This document shows, piece after piece, positions 13,484-28,769 of a stretch of DNA of 64,000 nucleotides. Positions within the stretch are counted from its first letter, which is position 1, and every line of letters starts with the position of its first letter. Made by a program: the position numbers and the translations under genes. The DNA comes from Blasia pusilla (taxonomy: Eukaryota; Marchantiophyta; Marchantiopsida; Blasiales). The stretch is taken from NCBI GenBank assembly GCA_050084515.1, contig CM114275.1:2232001-2296000 (forward strand), written 5' to 3'. Below the pieces are notes generated by a model that was not told the origin of the DNA, did not search any database, and saw nothing but the letters and a program-made list of their open reading frames with translations.

Positions 13484-13525
13484 AGTTTTTTGCTATTTGA
13501 TTTAAAATCAAATAGCAAAAAAACT
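13484..13525. repeat. Near-perfect AT-rich inverted repeat
   Basis: A left arm of AGTTTTTTGCTATTTGATTT is followed without a loop by its near-exact reverse complement, differing only in two homopolymer lengths. The transcript or single strand would fold into a hairpin of about 20 base pairs. Confidence 0.85.
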
Positions 13526-13634
13526 AATATGCACCAATGGTTGGGATGTTTTTAAATGCTAGGTTGATTATGTTCCTTTCTATAATAATTTCCAAATGAA
13601 ATTTTGTGTAATGTAAAATTTATCGAATATATAA

Positions 13635-13672
13635 TTTTCTCACGGACGTTTAAATAACAGTCCGTAAGAAAA
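13635..13672. repeat. Short inverted repeat near FIP1 5' flank
   Basis: Arms TTTTCTCACGGAC and GTCCGTAAGAAAA pair with one mismatch across a 12-base loop. With the hairpin at 13484 it may mark a small MITE-like insertion about 1 kb upstream of the FIP1 start codon, but no target duplication was identified. Confidence 0.6.
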
Positions 13673-13799
13673 AATGGTCTCACTAGTTATAATAATGTGC
13701 GCAATTAAAAAGCGTGCGCCCACACAATAATCATGCTCCGGAACCTAAGTTTAGATCGTCGTCGTAAATGTCATGAAACCCTGCGGAGCTCAGACGTTA

Positions 13800-14693
13800 A
13801 TTAAACTAGTTACAAGCCTACCTGCTCACTTGTTCTTACTATCTTAGCGAATTCTCGGCGGCCTAGACTCCCTACCCACGAGTACTTCCACTGTTCCTCT
13901 CCCGTCTCCCCGCCTTTTTTAATGATCCGCCGTTGGAGTATTATTCCCTCTCTACATACAAGAACGACACGCGGGTTTGGGACCTGCAAACTGCGCAAGA
14001 GGACCGGCTGATCGGATACAGCTTCATGTACTCGGCGAGAAAAACAAGATAAGACAAAGGAGAATGGACTCGTGGCGGGTGATACGCAAGCGGATGACTG
14101 GCTGGGACACTCTACGGAGATAACTGGACGGGAAGCCCGGAATGAATAAAATGGGAGAGGGTATCCCTAGGTCTCTTTTCCTGACGGGCCGGCCTCAGAT
14201 GGAGGAAACGAAGGGAGAAGAGGCAGCTGGTCTCACACGGAGAGAGGCAGGTCGGATGATGCTCGAGTTCGGGGTGAAGAGGTGCAGGGCTGCTTTGCAG
14301 GCATCGAAGGCGTGGATCCGAGTCGAACTTGGAGCGAGGCGAGAGCAGAGGAAGCGCAGAGCGTAGCAGTTGGGGAATTTTGATAAACTCGAGAAGAGGC
14401 GGTGTGTTCATCAGTGGAGGAAATCAACAAAGGGAGACGCTGAAGCGGTGGGAGGATATAGATATGTGGAGCTGAGCAGAGGAGGAGAAGAAAGTAGTAA
14501 TTTTGAATTTTTCTTTTGGCGAGCAGGAAGAAAAGCAAGCGAAGAGTCTGGTTGAGAAGTAATCGGAAGTAGTGTCAGGGAGATTGTTGTGCAGAAGGAT
14601 TGCACACCGAATCATTAGGCTGGTCTGTGGAATTGGGGGACTTGGCGCCCCCCTCGATCGCAACTCTATGTTCACTCAATAGGGGCGAGAAGG
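13800..14693 (+). promoter_or_regulatory. Upstream region of the FIP1 homologue
   Basis: Base composition shifts from AT-rich to GC- and purine-rich just before the gene, as expected for a promoter and 5' leader. Many overlapping short frames exist on both strands, but none has domain similarity. I found no decisive TATA box. The 5' leader probably starts within the last few hundred bases, but the transcription start cannot be set from sequence alone. Confidence 0.35.
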
Positions 14694-17600
14694 ATGGATG
14701 CCGACGACGAGTTTGGGGACCTGTATGCGGATATAGGACCGGAGGTAGGGAAAAATCTGAGAACAGAGCAGTTAGGTAGTGAGAAAGATGAGGATATCTA
14801 CGACGAGGATGACGAAGAGCTCCTGTATGGGACATCGACGTCGTCTTTAGCAACATCGATCAAAGCGCCTTCGTTAGCCGCAGGAACCACACGTAGCGTT
14901 GGCATTCCAGTGGGACTGGCTGAGAAGGAAGTGGATAACGATGAGTTGCTACTCTATGGTCAGCTGTACGGGGTCACTTTGGAAAACCCGACCAAGGCGG
15001 AGAGTCCCTTGCACAGAGTTGAGAATAAGGCGATTTCTAGTTTCAGAGTTGAAAAGAACAAGGACTCCCGAGAAGACGGAAGGACGCTGGAGATGGCAGA
15101 AGAAAATAGCTTCGATTCGTTGGATGAAGATAGGGTGAACAGTACGGGAAATCTCGCAGCGAAAAATGCAGAAATACCTCTCGGAGGAGTTGGCAGCAGT
15201 GTTGGAGGTGTGGACAGGGGAATGAGTAGAGAAGGTGTGTCCTTTCAAAGCCGCATATTCGATACTTATGGAGCTCGACGTCCGGCATCGGAAAGTGATG
15301 GTTTGAGTTCACAGAGGTTGTCGTATCCAAGCGATGGATTAGTGCAAATCAATCCCCCCCAAGGCCTATCTAGTAGTGCACTTGTTCAAGCCGATTTTGT
15401 GGGGGACGAGGAACTTGATGGACAGGAAATGGGGAAAGAGTGGGAGGCAGGAGAAGACGAAGGTGGAGATGAAGGAGATGGGGTTGAAGGTGAGGGGCAG
15501 GGCGAGGATTGGGATAGTGACAGCGAAGATGACCTACAGATTGTTCTCAACGATGAAACTCCGGTATATGCAGGTTCTGAGAGACCAGCTGATGAAGATG
15601 TAGTTGAAGGTAGTGAAGATGAGGATGAGGAAGATTTAGTGATCGTAGCGGGAGATGATGACGCCATTCCCATTGAGGAGCAAGAATGGGAGGAGCAGGC
15701 TGTGCCGACGGATGTTTTACCTGGAATTCCAGGTCCTCCTCTGAGCTTGGGAAATGACAGGGCTGCAGGTGGCGAAGATAGAGGACAGAGTGCGAAAGGG
15801 AGTGGAACAGGAGGAGTGAGTCCTGGTGTTCCGCGTTTAGGCTACAGTGGCCAAGGTTATCATGCACATCACATGCAGTTCAAGGTATCCCATCTATCTT
15901 TTGGACTTGATTTGTTCAATGTTCTTTGTGCTTTGCAAGATTAAATGAAAATTTTCATTGATACAGTGGACAAAGACATAAGAGATGCTGAATCTACAGA
16001 GCCACAGCAATACGCCCCTGTGGTAATGTAGTTATAAGCTGAAGGTTATCATTGAGGTCGAGGGGGTTTGCCTGATATGGAAAGAAAATATTATTGTTCA
16101 CGGGTATAGGTCGAGTTGTTCTTAGCTCGCTGAAGCACTTGATTTTTTATAGTTTCTGTCACTTAATGGCTCCTTGAGGGCATAGGAGACTGGTAGTTGA
16201 TACCTGATGAGGAAGAAGTCACAACTAGATTGAGCAAGCAAACACAATAATGCTTTGTAGAACAGTACTTCCAGTTGGTTACTGAATTGCATTTTGGATG
16301 ACTAAGTATGCTGTTTATATGGGTGAGGGGGTTTTAATGTTAGAGCTTTTGGCCGAGAGTGCTATGGTTATTGAAGAAGTCATCTGGTATATGAGACCTT
16401 CGGGCTTGGCTGTGTGATATGACTTGCTGCTTCTGGTTTAAATAGAGTAGCTTCTCACTGCTAGTTGTGGAATTAGTCAAAAGAGCTAATCACCAATTCT
16501 TTCAAGAGACAGAGTTCAGGCATAGCATGAAGCCAGCATATGCTTTCTTAAAATTGATGGGTGTGGGCAGTATGTGAGGCCAGGAGCTGCAGTAACTTCC
16601 GGAACAGCTCCACCAAGTCAGGGTTCTCCACAAGCAGGGGCCCCTGGTGGCAAAGGTTCAACTGGTGGAACAGTTGGAGGATGGGGTCCTGGCAAGGGTG
16701 GCACTGGGAGAGGGGATTGGACAAGCGGTGGCGGAAGAGGTTCTGGAGGACAGAGATCTCTTCAGAGTAGTGGTGGTGTGGCTCCATGGGGTGGCTCACG
16801 TGGCTTCTCCAATGGGATGGAATTTAATCTTCCACCAACAAAGTGAGACATCTGTCCTTCACATGCAGCTTACAATCTATCTTACCTGAGAACTTGTTTT
16901 GTTGATGAATTGGATTGAAATTGTTCAATAATGGCTGTTCACGATTCTTGCTACCATATTGTTTTGCTGTGTGGATCTTGATCTTATGCACCTTATGAGA
17001 GTGCTCTGCTCATGTTATGAAAGTCATCTACAGGACTTTTCAGCCTCTAAATTACCATTAATTGGCTCTGGTTACTGCCATAGTCACATTTTCCTTGGGC
17101 ACGAAAATCTTGGATGATGTTATTCACCTTTTCTCCTTTGCTCAATGATGCAGGACAGTGTTTGATGTGGATCTTGATGGTCTGGATGACAAACCTTGGA
17201 GAAGACCAGGAGTAGATATTACAGACTACTTCAACTTTGGGTTTAATGAAAACACTTGGAAGCAGTACTGCCGGCAATTGGTATGTATCCTGGTGGTTGG
17301 TGTTCTGCTTCTGTACTTATGGCCTTCTATTGGCGGCAATCATTTAGTCTTTGCATTGAGCTCAAGTGGTGCTTTTGTTGAATTTGTCTGTGAGCAATCT
17401 TCAATGGGGCCTCAGGTCAGTTTATCCAGCTCTTACTAATTGAATTGACCTCACAGGTCTGTAGTCTCGGAGATGATGTGAACAGATAAGTTGCCTGAAC
17501 TTATTTTGCAGGCACAGCTCCGTCTGGAAGCAACCATGCAGAGCAAGATTCGTGTGTATGAGAGTGGTCGATCCGAGCAGGTAAGACTTGAACTCATATT

Positions 17601-20600
17601 GTAGACGCAAGTTTACATATGCTGGCCAACAGGATGTAAACCAATTGTGCCTCACACAGTTTATGTACGCTATTGCCTGATGCCAGTTTCCAAATAAAGT
17701 TTTGGTTCACTTTAAACTTCATTAACTTAGGTTTTGTTTGACCTTCACACTGAGAGGTTCGATAAGTAAGATTTACTTTTCCCAGCTGTAAAGCTCTTCC
17801 AACATGGATATTCTCCTCGGAAGTATGAGAATAAGAAGCCTTACAGCAATCCACACACCTTTTTGAGTTATTCATGGATGATCATTTGCATATTTCTGTC
17901 ATTTTACCATAGCAAAGTCTTGCTTTTCACAAGTATGCGTTTTGTGGGCAGGAGTATGATCCTGATCTCCCCCCTGAGCTGGCTGCTGCGGCTGGCATTC
18001 AAGAGGCATCAGGTGATCCAAACTCGCATCAGCAGCGGCCTCAAGATGGTGGCGTTGGAGGGGGAGGTGGTCGTGGTCGTGGGGGAGGCCGAGGTCGTAT
18101 GATGCTTGTAAGCTCGTCACAATCCATTCTAGAAGATTTTTCCCCTTGTTGCTTGGATTCCTTCATTCTTTTGTCTCAACAAAAGGACCTTTCTCCTCTC
18201 AGTGTGCATATTTGAAAGACTTTCTGTGGGGTGAGATTCTCAGATGATTGAGCTTGTATCAGTTGTTTCTGAGAAGATAGTGTGAAGCGGCTTGGTTTGA
18301 CTGCAGAGGAGAGGAGGATGAATAGTGGTAGCAAGGGGACACGGTACTGTGAGGAACATATTGGACAAGAAGCTGCTATGTAAAGCAAGAAGAAAGTGAT
18401 TCAAATTTTAGAAACAACTAGGCCAATCAGCAAGACTTCCTTTCATCCAGCAGACTTCCCCTTAGACATGCTATCTGTGTCAGTATGAAAAGTGATGGGC
18501 TGAGGTAAACATGCACGTTAAAGTGCACATATCTAAAGGTGCTGGAGACAGGAAGGGGAAATTATAATCCTTGCTCATTCATTTAGGATGGCAGTAAACA
18601 ACAAGTAGAGCTTATTATACCAAGAACCAAGTACTACTACTGTTGAGTATCCCTAAATTTATTAGGATGTAGAAAATTTCTAGATGTAAAGAAAGATGAG
18701 CAGTGAAACTAGTGAAAGATGCCTCTTGCCTTTATGAACAGCTCATGGAAGATTATGAAGCGATTTTGGATTTCACCGTTATAATTTTTTTTTTCTACAG
18801 AAGTGAGGAGAAAGAAATAGTAATAAATTGCAGTTGAGAATGACCATCGACATTATTGGTTTGCTGGTAACAAACAGTTTCCATGAATTTAGGCTTGTTA
18901 CTCAAATTTCATTTTTTTTCCCAAAGGGGTGAATTCATGTTGAACCTGCTAACATGGCAAATACATGTGAGCAATCTCCTTTCTGAGCACCTCCTGCTTT
19001 GCTACAGTGGTGTGCATAGCTCTTGTACATATGCGATGTGCTTCCGTAGCATGCAACTGAGGGATTAATCATTAGACCTATTAGACCATATATCTGTCCC
19101 TTAATGTTAATTTAAGCTGCGCCCCCAAGGAATTTCATGTCATGTGATATAATGTATACACTGGCCTTAGATGTTGTGGCAGTCTACTGTTATTTACAGA
19201 TGTGTATACCTCATTTGGTGTAGATTGCTAGCAATCTCTTAAGGAAACATACAGATGAATTTCTTATGATCTGCAGGGTACAGCTAACCCCAGTCACTAG
19301 TTTTTGTTGTCACATTTGCCCCATCAATCCAGAACTCTCCTCATCATGGTCATCAAAGTTAGAAAGTTTTTGAAGATAGTGTGTTGGTGTTTCTTGATTG
19401 TGGGGCCTCTACCCTAGAACGAAACTATGAAGGTATTATATTCTGAAGGTGAATTTTCAAAGGTTTGAGCTTCTTAGTTTGGAGAACCACAAGCCCTTGG
19501 CTCGCTTGCAAGTTTGGCATGAATTGATGTAAATCTACTCTCTTAATTGTAATGAATCAATTTCTGCAGACGAGGGATGAAAAATTGTTTGTCAATTTGC
19601 AACTGGGGGCAAGATTTTGAAGAAATCACAGTATTTTAGCGCCTCTGACTCCTGTATATGAGTTACAGAAACAAGGAGGAAGATTATAATTATTTTTGTC
19701 AGGATGAGGGTACTCTAGCCTGATATATCTTACCCACTCTGGAAAGTTATGCCTCACCAACTTGATGTTTGAGCTGTGGATCATTACGGCTGGAACTTCA
19801 AATGCAATATCTTACATTTGTGATCTTCTTTTTGTCTTTCTTCTTTTTACTTTTGTACTAGGACTCTGTGTTTCATATGTTTGACAAAGTTCTGGCGTTT
19901 TGCAGCCGCCTGGGCGTGCCATTCAAGTTGAGGGAGGAGGAGGAGAGAGACGACCATCAGCAGATGTTCGCCGTCAACGCACTCGTGACTCAGATGCCGT
20001 CATTCAGGTTGAGTTTCACAACGAAAACTGTTTCTGCAATCTCTGGTAGTTGGAGCTAGTTCTTATGTCTCAAATTGTTGACATTGGTGCTGTTCATATT
20101 ACTTCACATGGTTAGGCCATAGATGTTAAGTGATCAAGATTGAACAAAAATGTTCTGGGGTTATATCAACATTCCTCATATATGATTCGAATTATTTTTT
20201 CACAGATTGTCCTCCAAGATGTTGAAGAAGAAGAAACTCCTGCTGCAGCACCAATCATTGAGACTGGTCATGAGGAGTTTCTGGAGGAGGATGAAGACCG
20301 TGGCGGAGGTGGAGGTACTATACCTGAGCAAGATAGACGATTCTACAGGCCTGGAGCTCCTCCTCCATGGGAGATAGAAGGCCCTCCGAATATGTGGGAA
20401 AGAGAGAACATGCAAATGGGGCTGGGTGGAATGCCGAATATGGGTCCTCATGGAGGTGGCATGATGCCTGGGCACCGGATGGACATAGAAGGACCTGGTC
20501 CTTTCCCTGTGGGATCAGGGATGCCTATGCATCAGCCAGGCCCAAATTTTGGCATGTTTCCTGGTGCACCATTTGGTCCACCTCCAGTTGGCAGGTGCAA

Positions 20601-23600
20601 GCTTAGTTTCTTTATGTATGCAATGTTGAGGAATGTCCTCAAATTCTTGGTTTAAAGTTTGAAATTTTTGTGGAAGGACAACATCAGTGTTTTGTCTGAT
20701 CCACCAAGGTTTTTGCAAGCGTTTCGCAAGAAAGTTTTGTCCTAGAGAGGAAGTTCCTTGTTGCTTTCAAAGAAGGCTTTGCATTAGTCCTTTTTTCAGT
20801 CGTCAAAGGTAGACTGTTATCTGAAACAAAGGTTGTTGATGACTGGGTGCAGAGGGGGAATGGTGAGGCCTCCATTGTACAATGGACCTAGGCCCGTACA
20901 ACTGCCTGTTCCAGGCCCACCTCCGGAGGTTTTTCCTCCTATGATGCTACCGCTTGAATATCATGAGCCAGGGAGGTAAGTTTTAAGGCTTCCTAGAGTC
21001 TATGTACCTCGCCTTATGAACTTATGAATTATGTGTTCCAGTCATTCTTTGATAGGATACTACAGGTTTTTATATTTATGTCCCAGCTACTGACAATGAT
21101 TGTCTGTCAGAAGGAGGACACCACCACACTTGACTCCCCCTCGTAGAACACCACCTCATGGGCCTCCTTTTGAGTGGGATGATGAGCCAAGCAATGGAAG
21201 TGTTGCAAATTGGAACATCCGAGAACCTCGAGGCCACCGAGAGAGCAAGGAGTATGACGGGACTGGAGAATGGCTCATTGATGACGCTGAGAGACGAGAC
21301 GGCAATTATCCTGCAAGACGTGGAAGGGATCTGGATCGTTCAACTCTCCGGGAGAGAAGTGTGGATGAACCCTCAGTTGATCACAGGTCTGAAGAGCACA
21401 AAAGATCGATGTCAAGGGAATGTCATGCAGCAGAAACCGACTGGGATGCTGGCTATGGCACAAGGAATACTAAGAAGCAAAAGGTTCTGGCACAAGTAGA
21501 CACACGAGGCAAGCCAGGCAGAGATGAGTATAGTCATGTCAAACCACCAAAAAGTAATCTGATGAAGGATGAACCTACTCATAGTTGGGATCATGTGAAG
21601 GAGCGAGTCACGGTGGAGGAAGAAGTATCCCAACAAAGAAGACATGATGCAAGTCATAGCAAGACTATAGAAAGAAAGGGATCTCTACCTGTTGATGATT
21701 CTTTTGGTGGTCAAAGAAAGGAGTCTACTTGGAGCAGCCGGCAAGATGAGGACTCTAAGGAAAGAAAACTACAGCAGCGAGAAAGAGAGGAAGTCCATCG
21801 TAGGAAAGTAAAGGAAGAAGACACACGTCAACATCGCAGTAGGGAAGATCAAGAGCGGGAGAGGAGAAGCAGGGAGGATTTGGAAAGGGAAAGACGACAT
21901 GGCAGGAAGGACAAGGAAGATGAGAGGGTCAGTAGAAATGAGAGAAGTAAACGCCATGGAGAGGATAATTCTTGGACTTCGCGAGATAGAGAGGAACTGC
22001 GTGCCAGAGAAGAAGCAAAAAGAGCATCAGCTGAAAGGGAAGTTGAACGCTTAAAAGAGAAGCGTAGACGCGATGATGAACGTGCAAAAGTAAAAGGACG
22101 GCTAGAAGATACCAGAGACAGTGATGGAAGAGGGAGAAGGCATGATAGAGAGGACGATATTCGTGCTTATGATGATAGGAGAAAATACGAGGAGAAAAGC
22201 AGTCGAGTTGAAACCGCTCATGGAGCCCGGAATCACTCAAATGATTCTCGTAAAACAGCTGAAGAGCAGCGTCCCCACAAAGATAAGCGTGGATGGGAAG
22301 GAAGCACTGGAAAAGAGACTACCAGTGATCGTAATGGATCACTCTCAGGCCTAGGTGAGGACAAGAGTTATCGATCCCATACGGATGGTAGTAAGAAACG
22401 CAAGGTTGAAGAGTATCGAACAAGTGCTCAGTTTGACAAGGTACCACGGATCTTCTGCTTGCCTTGCCAGCCTTGCTGTTGTTGTTTGTGCTTCACTTGC
22501 CACCAGACCACAAGAATGGCCATAATAATTTTGTGTGCTGAGCAATATTTATTGCGCTGCTGTAAATTTCTTCTGTCTTTGGCTGTCTGTAATGCACTCT
22601 TTCAAGGAAGGGTTAAATGTGTAGTAGAAGCTATGCTCTTCAGTAAATCTGTTTGATCCTTGTAAACTATGTCTTCTAGTTTGTCTCCACCTTGGGAGAC
22701 TAGACCACAAGAAAATTGTGACCAATTTTCTTGATTTCCAGAGTTATGTATACAGGGCGTATGCCTCCAAAAAAGATTTTTCTTATGTTTCTTAGGCTAA
22801 TGGGTTCATGTGGCCTCCTTTAGTAACTGTGGGGTCAACGGAGCTGTACAAGTAACATTTGTCAAGGTTCTTGTCATTCTGGTTCACCCCACTACTTCCT
22901 CTCTTCTGATCTGGAAAGAAAAAATGTTCTTGGCAATTGACTGGAAGGTTAGACTATTGACGGATGACCGAGCAGAAACTTCACGGGTGTATATTAGTGT
23001 TCGATGAGGAGTTAGAACAGTTACTATACCTTTCCAACGCCTCTGCACCTGTTGATTTTTGGAGGCAATGCCAAACACATTGTTCTCTATTTGCTGCCTA
23101 AGGGCCATCATAGGGCTTTTTCACTATCAATGTTATTGCCCTACTTCCAAAGATTTTAAATTGATGGAGAAAAGCAGAATTATTTCGGAACTCTATGAGT
23201 TTAGTGTGAACGAGGATAGATCTTTAAGCTAAAACCTGTGGGGAAGCTAAATTGGTTTCTTGATCAGGCTTCATCAAGGGATGCAGATGACTTGGCAGCA
23301 ACAGGCGCACGACATAAGGAGAAAAAAGTTGGGACACAAAAGCGAGCCCCAGAAGATCACTTTGGCAGAAGGCTTCAAGAGAAAGACTCTGGATCTCGTC
23401 AGCATCGAGTTTCCAAAGATTACAAAGCCTTCCTGCCAAACACTGGATCATCAGAGGATGAAGACGAGGATCGACGAGGACGATCAAAACTGGAACGTTG
23501 GACAAGCCGAAAGGAAAGAGATGCAGTTGCCATACAGGGAGCAGAGAGTAGGAAGAAGTGGCAGACCTCTGATGGTATCCACGAAGAGCCTCCCTCTACT

Positions 23601-23960
23601 AGTCAACATACTGGCTCAGATAGGCAGGCACGCTTGCGCGGAGACCAAGAGTGGAAAGAAGATCGAAAAGAAAAACAGCGTATACCAACACATTCAGGGA
23701 AACGTCATTTTGATTCAGAATTGAAGGAGCCTTCTCTGACATTAGCAAGTGTTGGTAGTGATACTGCTCCAGACCCACAACCAGCTGTACCCAAAGACAT
23801 AGCTGAAAAGAGGAAGGAACGTCTTGAAAGGTTGCGTCTACAAGCTGAGGAAGTAGCTGCCAAAAGGCAGAAGAATGGAGATTCTGTCCCTGAGGCTGGT
23901 TCAGTGGAGGAGGTGAAACAAGAGCGTCCAGCTAGGAAGAGGAGGTGGGGCAATGGATGA
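14694..23960 (+). CDS. FIP1: FIP1-like pre-mRNA polyadenylation factor (ten exons)
   Basis: Fip1 is a subunit of the nuclear cleavage and polyadenylation machinery that links poly(A) polymerase to CPSF and binds U-rich RNA. Proposed exons: 14694-15884, 16571-16842, 17154-17280, 17512-17580, 17952-18107, 19906-20007, 20206-20594, 20853-20975, 21111-22440, 23268-23960. All introns are GT-AG, and all phases join into one frame of 1,483 codons. The first 397 residues are acidic and low in complexity. The diagnostic Fip1 motif spans about residues 478-530 across exons 2-3 ([34 protein letters not shown]). A Gly/Arg (RGG-like) tract lies at about 587-605. A Pro/Gly/Met-rich stretch lies at about 690-810. 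A long charged Arg/Glu/Asp/Ser-rich C-terminus ends RKRRWGNG. Length and layout fit the large plant FIP1 paralogue (FIPS5/FIP1[V] type). The start is the first ATG of the long acidic frame, and an upstream start is not excluded. Intron 5 (1.8 kb) is much the longest. This is the only intact host gene in the window. Confidence 0.9.
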
Positions 23961-25945
23961 TGTGTTGTCTACATTAACATTCTTTCAAGGTGACTAAAAT
24001 GTATTCTAGAGAATTTGCTTGAGCATATGTGTGTTTGCTGCTGCACTGGTATGTGCATAGGGACTAGGTCTTTCCGAAGGGTGATCTCACTACTAGAGTG
24101 GGCAAACCGTCCTGGGGCCCACTGTCCTTGAAACAAGGTTCACTAGATTAGAGTGTCCTTGAAAATTTGAGTGCAAACATATGTGTGGCTGCCCTCTATT
24201 GTGGTGCCGCTCTCTTGACCTCTCTGAAGCTGAAATGTGGGTGTAGGATTATAGTTAGGTGCTGAAGTCACTGACTAGGTGTTAGGGTTGGAGCATGAAG
24301 GAAGACTGGGAGGCAAAAATTGTAAGGCCGAGAGTCCAGTCCTCCCTAAATGCTGCAGGATGACAAAGTCACTGTCCAGTTTTGCATTTGTTTAGGTAGG
24401 ACGGTCCTGGATTCAAAGGGAGTTGAATTGAACATTTGAAGATCAATTCTTGGAAGTGTTCTGAAATGCCACGTGTTCATTACAATCACATCGAGGGATG
24501 CAGAGAAGTTATTCTACCAGAGACATTCGAGCTACTGGTAGTAGGGAAGGGGAGGGGATAGTCCAGGGAGATGTTGCAATCAGTCTGATGCTGCAACAAA
24601 GTGCGTGGTGAGATGAACTGAAAAGGTTGTGGTGAGCTCATCCATTGTCTGTTTATAGCTCAAGTGGCATAGCAGGTAGGCTGGTATACCACAATCTTGC
24701 AGATTTTCTTAGGAATATTGTTTTAGGCCAAAGCTCAAGTGCTGGAATAAGATGTTTCTCTTGCTGTGGCAACACAGATGAAAGCAAAGAAGTAGAAGGC
24801 CAAGAACTGTAAATACAACTATAGAAGTCCTGCTCAAGCTCGCGTCCTTTCAAAAGGGATGCAAAAGTAATTCACTAGGACAGCAGTACAGGTGAGGAAC
24901 TGTCTTTCAAAGGTGGTAAGGTAGGCCCTACTTAGTGATTGGACTTTGTACACTGGTCTAGGAAATAGCTTGAATGATTAGCAGTTCTCATCAGTGCTAT
25001 AAGATGGGTGAAATGCACCCATTGTGGGTACGGGTAGGAGTGATATTTGTGAGAAATCTTGTCCCTGGCGAGGTGGGATCAGATCCTGTGTACTCTTGAG
25101 GTCCAATCATTGACATATTGTCAGGGACTGGACCAGATGACTAGCACATATGCTGACGGACCTGTCAGGCCACGGATCCCACTAACAGTTGATACAATCC
25201 TGGACAGGCTAAGAGTTCTGAGAAACGGAGGAAATAGGCTGTGATCGCAAGCGAGTGATTGCAAATGGTCGTAATTGGTGAGTAGGCCCACTAGGTGGCT
25301 GTCCCCGAAATGTCGTATGTTTCTCTGGCTGAGTCAGACCTGTGCACAAGTTCGGAATTCCCAGAACATTACCCGTCCAGCCCCGAGGTTTTATTAAAGT
25401 GTTCTACGAAAACTTCCAGCCATACCCCTGAGGAAAAAATTGCTTGGAGAAGGGGCATGAGGTAGCCGACTTGTCCTTGAAGACATGATTCAAATGGGGT
25501 GCAACATTGCAGACAATTAATCCCATACGCTCGACGATTCACTGACAACGAGATAGTCTGATGATCCTACTCCATATCTCGGAAGTCTCCCCCCCCTCTA
25601 CAATTAGGTCGTAACGCCGAGTCGCCAAGATGAGGATGTGTCATCCGAGGCACGACCGGCGAACGCCGATCCAAAGTCTTACTGCGGAGGCTTTTGCCGG
25701 CCTTACCCATCTAGTAGTTTTGGACCTTCCGCGGAGTCACGATTAACCCACCTTCACTTCCCACACCCCGTCCTAAGCACATGTGTCCGAAAGCAGAACC
25801 TTGTCTTACAGTGGTCGACACCTGTCACACAAAAGATAAGCCCGTGTCTTGGATGATTCGAAAAGTACACAGCCACACCAACAGCAATACTTAACTTCGT
25901 GTGGAGCTGCATAGTAACAAAAGTGGGTGGTCCGATTTTTGCACC
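23961..25945. other. 3' flank of FIP1; no further gene recognised
   Basis: The 3' untranslated region must begin here, but I see no clear polyadenylation signal that fixes its end. Short frames (24653-24853 minus, 25059-25244 plus, 25638-25856 plus) show no domain. A base-composition change near 25.3-25.8 kb suggests the start of repetitive DNA. Confidence 0.4.
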
Positions 25946-25946
25946 A

Positions 25947-26163
25947 CTCTTTCACTTCGGAGGAAATGAAATAAGAGTAAGTAACCAAATATTGTTTACC
26001 TGAAAATTTACGTGTGATAAGTAGCATCGACTAGTGGTAAGAGTTATTTGTTCCCATATGAAAGAGTTTGCGACGAAATAGTATTAGATGTACAACGAAG
26101 TTGAATCGTGGTCAATTGTACCATAGTGGTAGATATTACCGTTTTAATTCGTTCCAAGCATGC
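25947..26163. repeat. 217-bp dispersed repeat, copy A
   Basis: This 217-bp segment begins CTCTTTCACTTCGG and ends CCAAGCATGC. It matches 34102-34318 at roughly 92 percent by eye, with the same length and the same ends. The flanks are unrelated beyond the ends, and a 3-bp CCA lies on both sides (25944-25946 and 26164-26166), consistent with a small target duplication. There are no terminal inverted repeats and no coding capacity. A tRNA A-box-like tagtggtaagag occurs at about 26031, but no good B box follows, so its class is open. Confidence 0.75.
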
Positions 26164-27605
<1,442 letters not shown>

Positions 27606-28769
27606 GGTTGGGTTTAAACCCCAAAACTACAAGTCCCGACATGCCTGGTATGTTGGGACGACATGTTCTAAAGCACTGCTCCTGGGTAGCTTATAATGAG
27701 TGAACCGCGTGCAAGCAATATAGCAATACTCTCTGTCGAGTTGCCCATTGTTGTAGTTGGAACCTGTAGTGAGCTTGCAATGTCGTTCCCTGGTTGGTAG
27801 GTGTGGATTAGTGTGTCATGTAATCCATGTGACTTGTGGCAGTTGTGCCACAAGTAAGGTGTCCGATGGACTTAGTTGGAGAAATGGAGACCTCTCCTTC
27901 TTTTGAAGTGGATTCACGGGCCCTCCTCTGCACTTAATGCAGGGTCATTCACCTTAGCGGTAGTGATGATCTCTGGGGGTAACAAGCGGGCTCTCTTTGG
28001 GCACCCTGCCGCTTGGAGGCGCCCCTCCGCACAAATAGGACAGCGAGTCCTGTCGGACTCTCGGTGGGAGCTTAAACATTCTCCCAGATCCGAAATCAGT
28101 TGTTTGCCAAACCTCTACATATAATCAGCGGCCTTAAGCCCAACATATCTCCGTCCTCCCAAGCTTGTGAGGAGTCTCAGTTCACCTATCAAAGGCGCAT
28201 ACCAAAGCCCAACATCCCCAAGTTGGGTGGGGAATACCGGCATGTTTATGTGAGACGCTCAAAGGCCACCCGGAGTTCGGACCTGGGCAGCGAGTTCAAT
28301 CTGGTCTCTGAGGGAGGAGACCACGGTTCCACATGATCATTTTCGGTGTACATCCCACGGTAGACTTTGTCTCATTTAAGATCATGTGCGACTTTGGGCT
28401 TTGAATTCTGGCTCTCTTTGGGGTTACTCGGATGATGAACGGCAATCAATGTATCTTCAAGGCGTCTATCAAGGGTAGAGGAGGCCAATACTTGGCTTGC
28501 CACAAAAACCAGGTGTCTCAAGATCCGAGCGTGCCTATAAGCGGAGGGCTATGGTAGTCGAGGGTGGTTCAGCTTGAAGGAAAGGCCCATCTCCACAAAA
28601 CCGCTGGTGATTTACACACCTAATGTCTTTAGTGTTCTCCAAGGGACCAGCGATGAAGAGCCTGCACATGAAGAGGTTCCATGTCGCATAGCGACCACAC
28701 CGGCGCCAAAAGCGTGCCCATGAGATCCCCAACCCACTTAGTGACAGGTCTCCGTTTGGGTACTGGAAC

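Noticed and set aside
14112-14856. Several 60-100 codon frames upstream of and over the FIP1 start, both strands
   Set aside because: They overlap each other in a GC/purine-rich leader and show no domain.
15386-15867. Minus-strand Ser-rich frames inside FIP1 exon 1
   Set aside because: They mirror the acidic Glu/Asp-rich coding strand; composition and position explain them.
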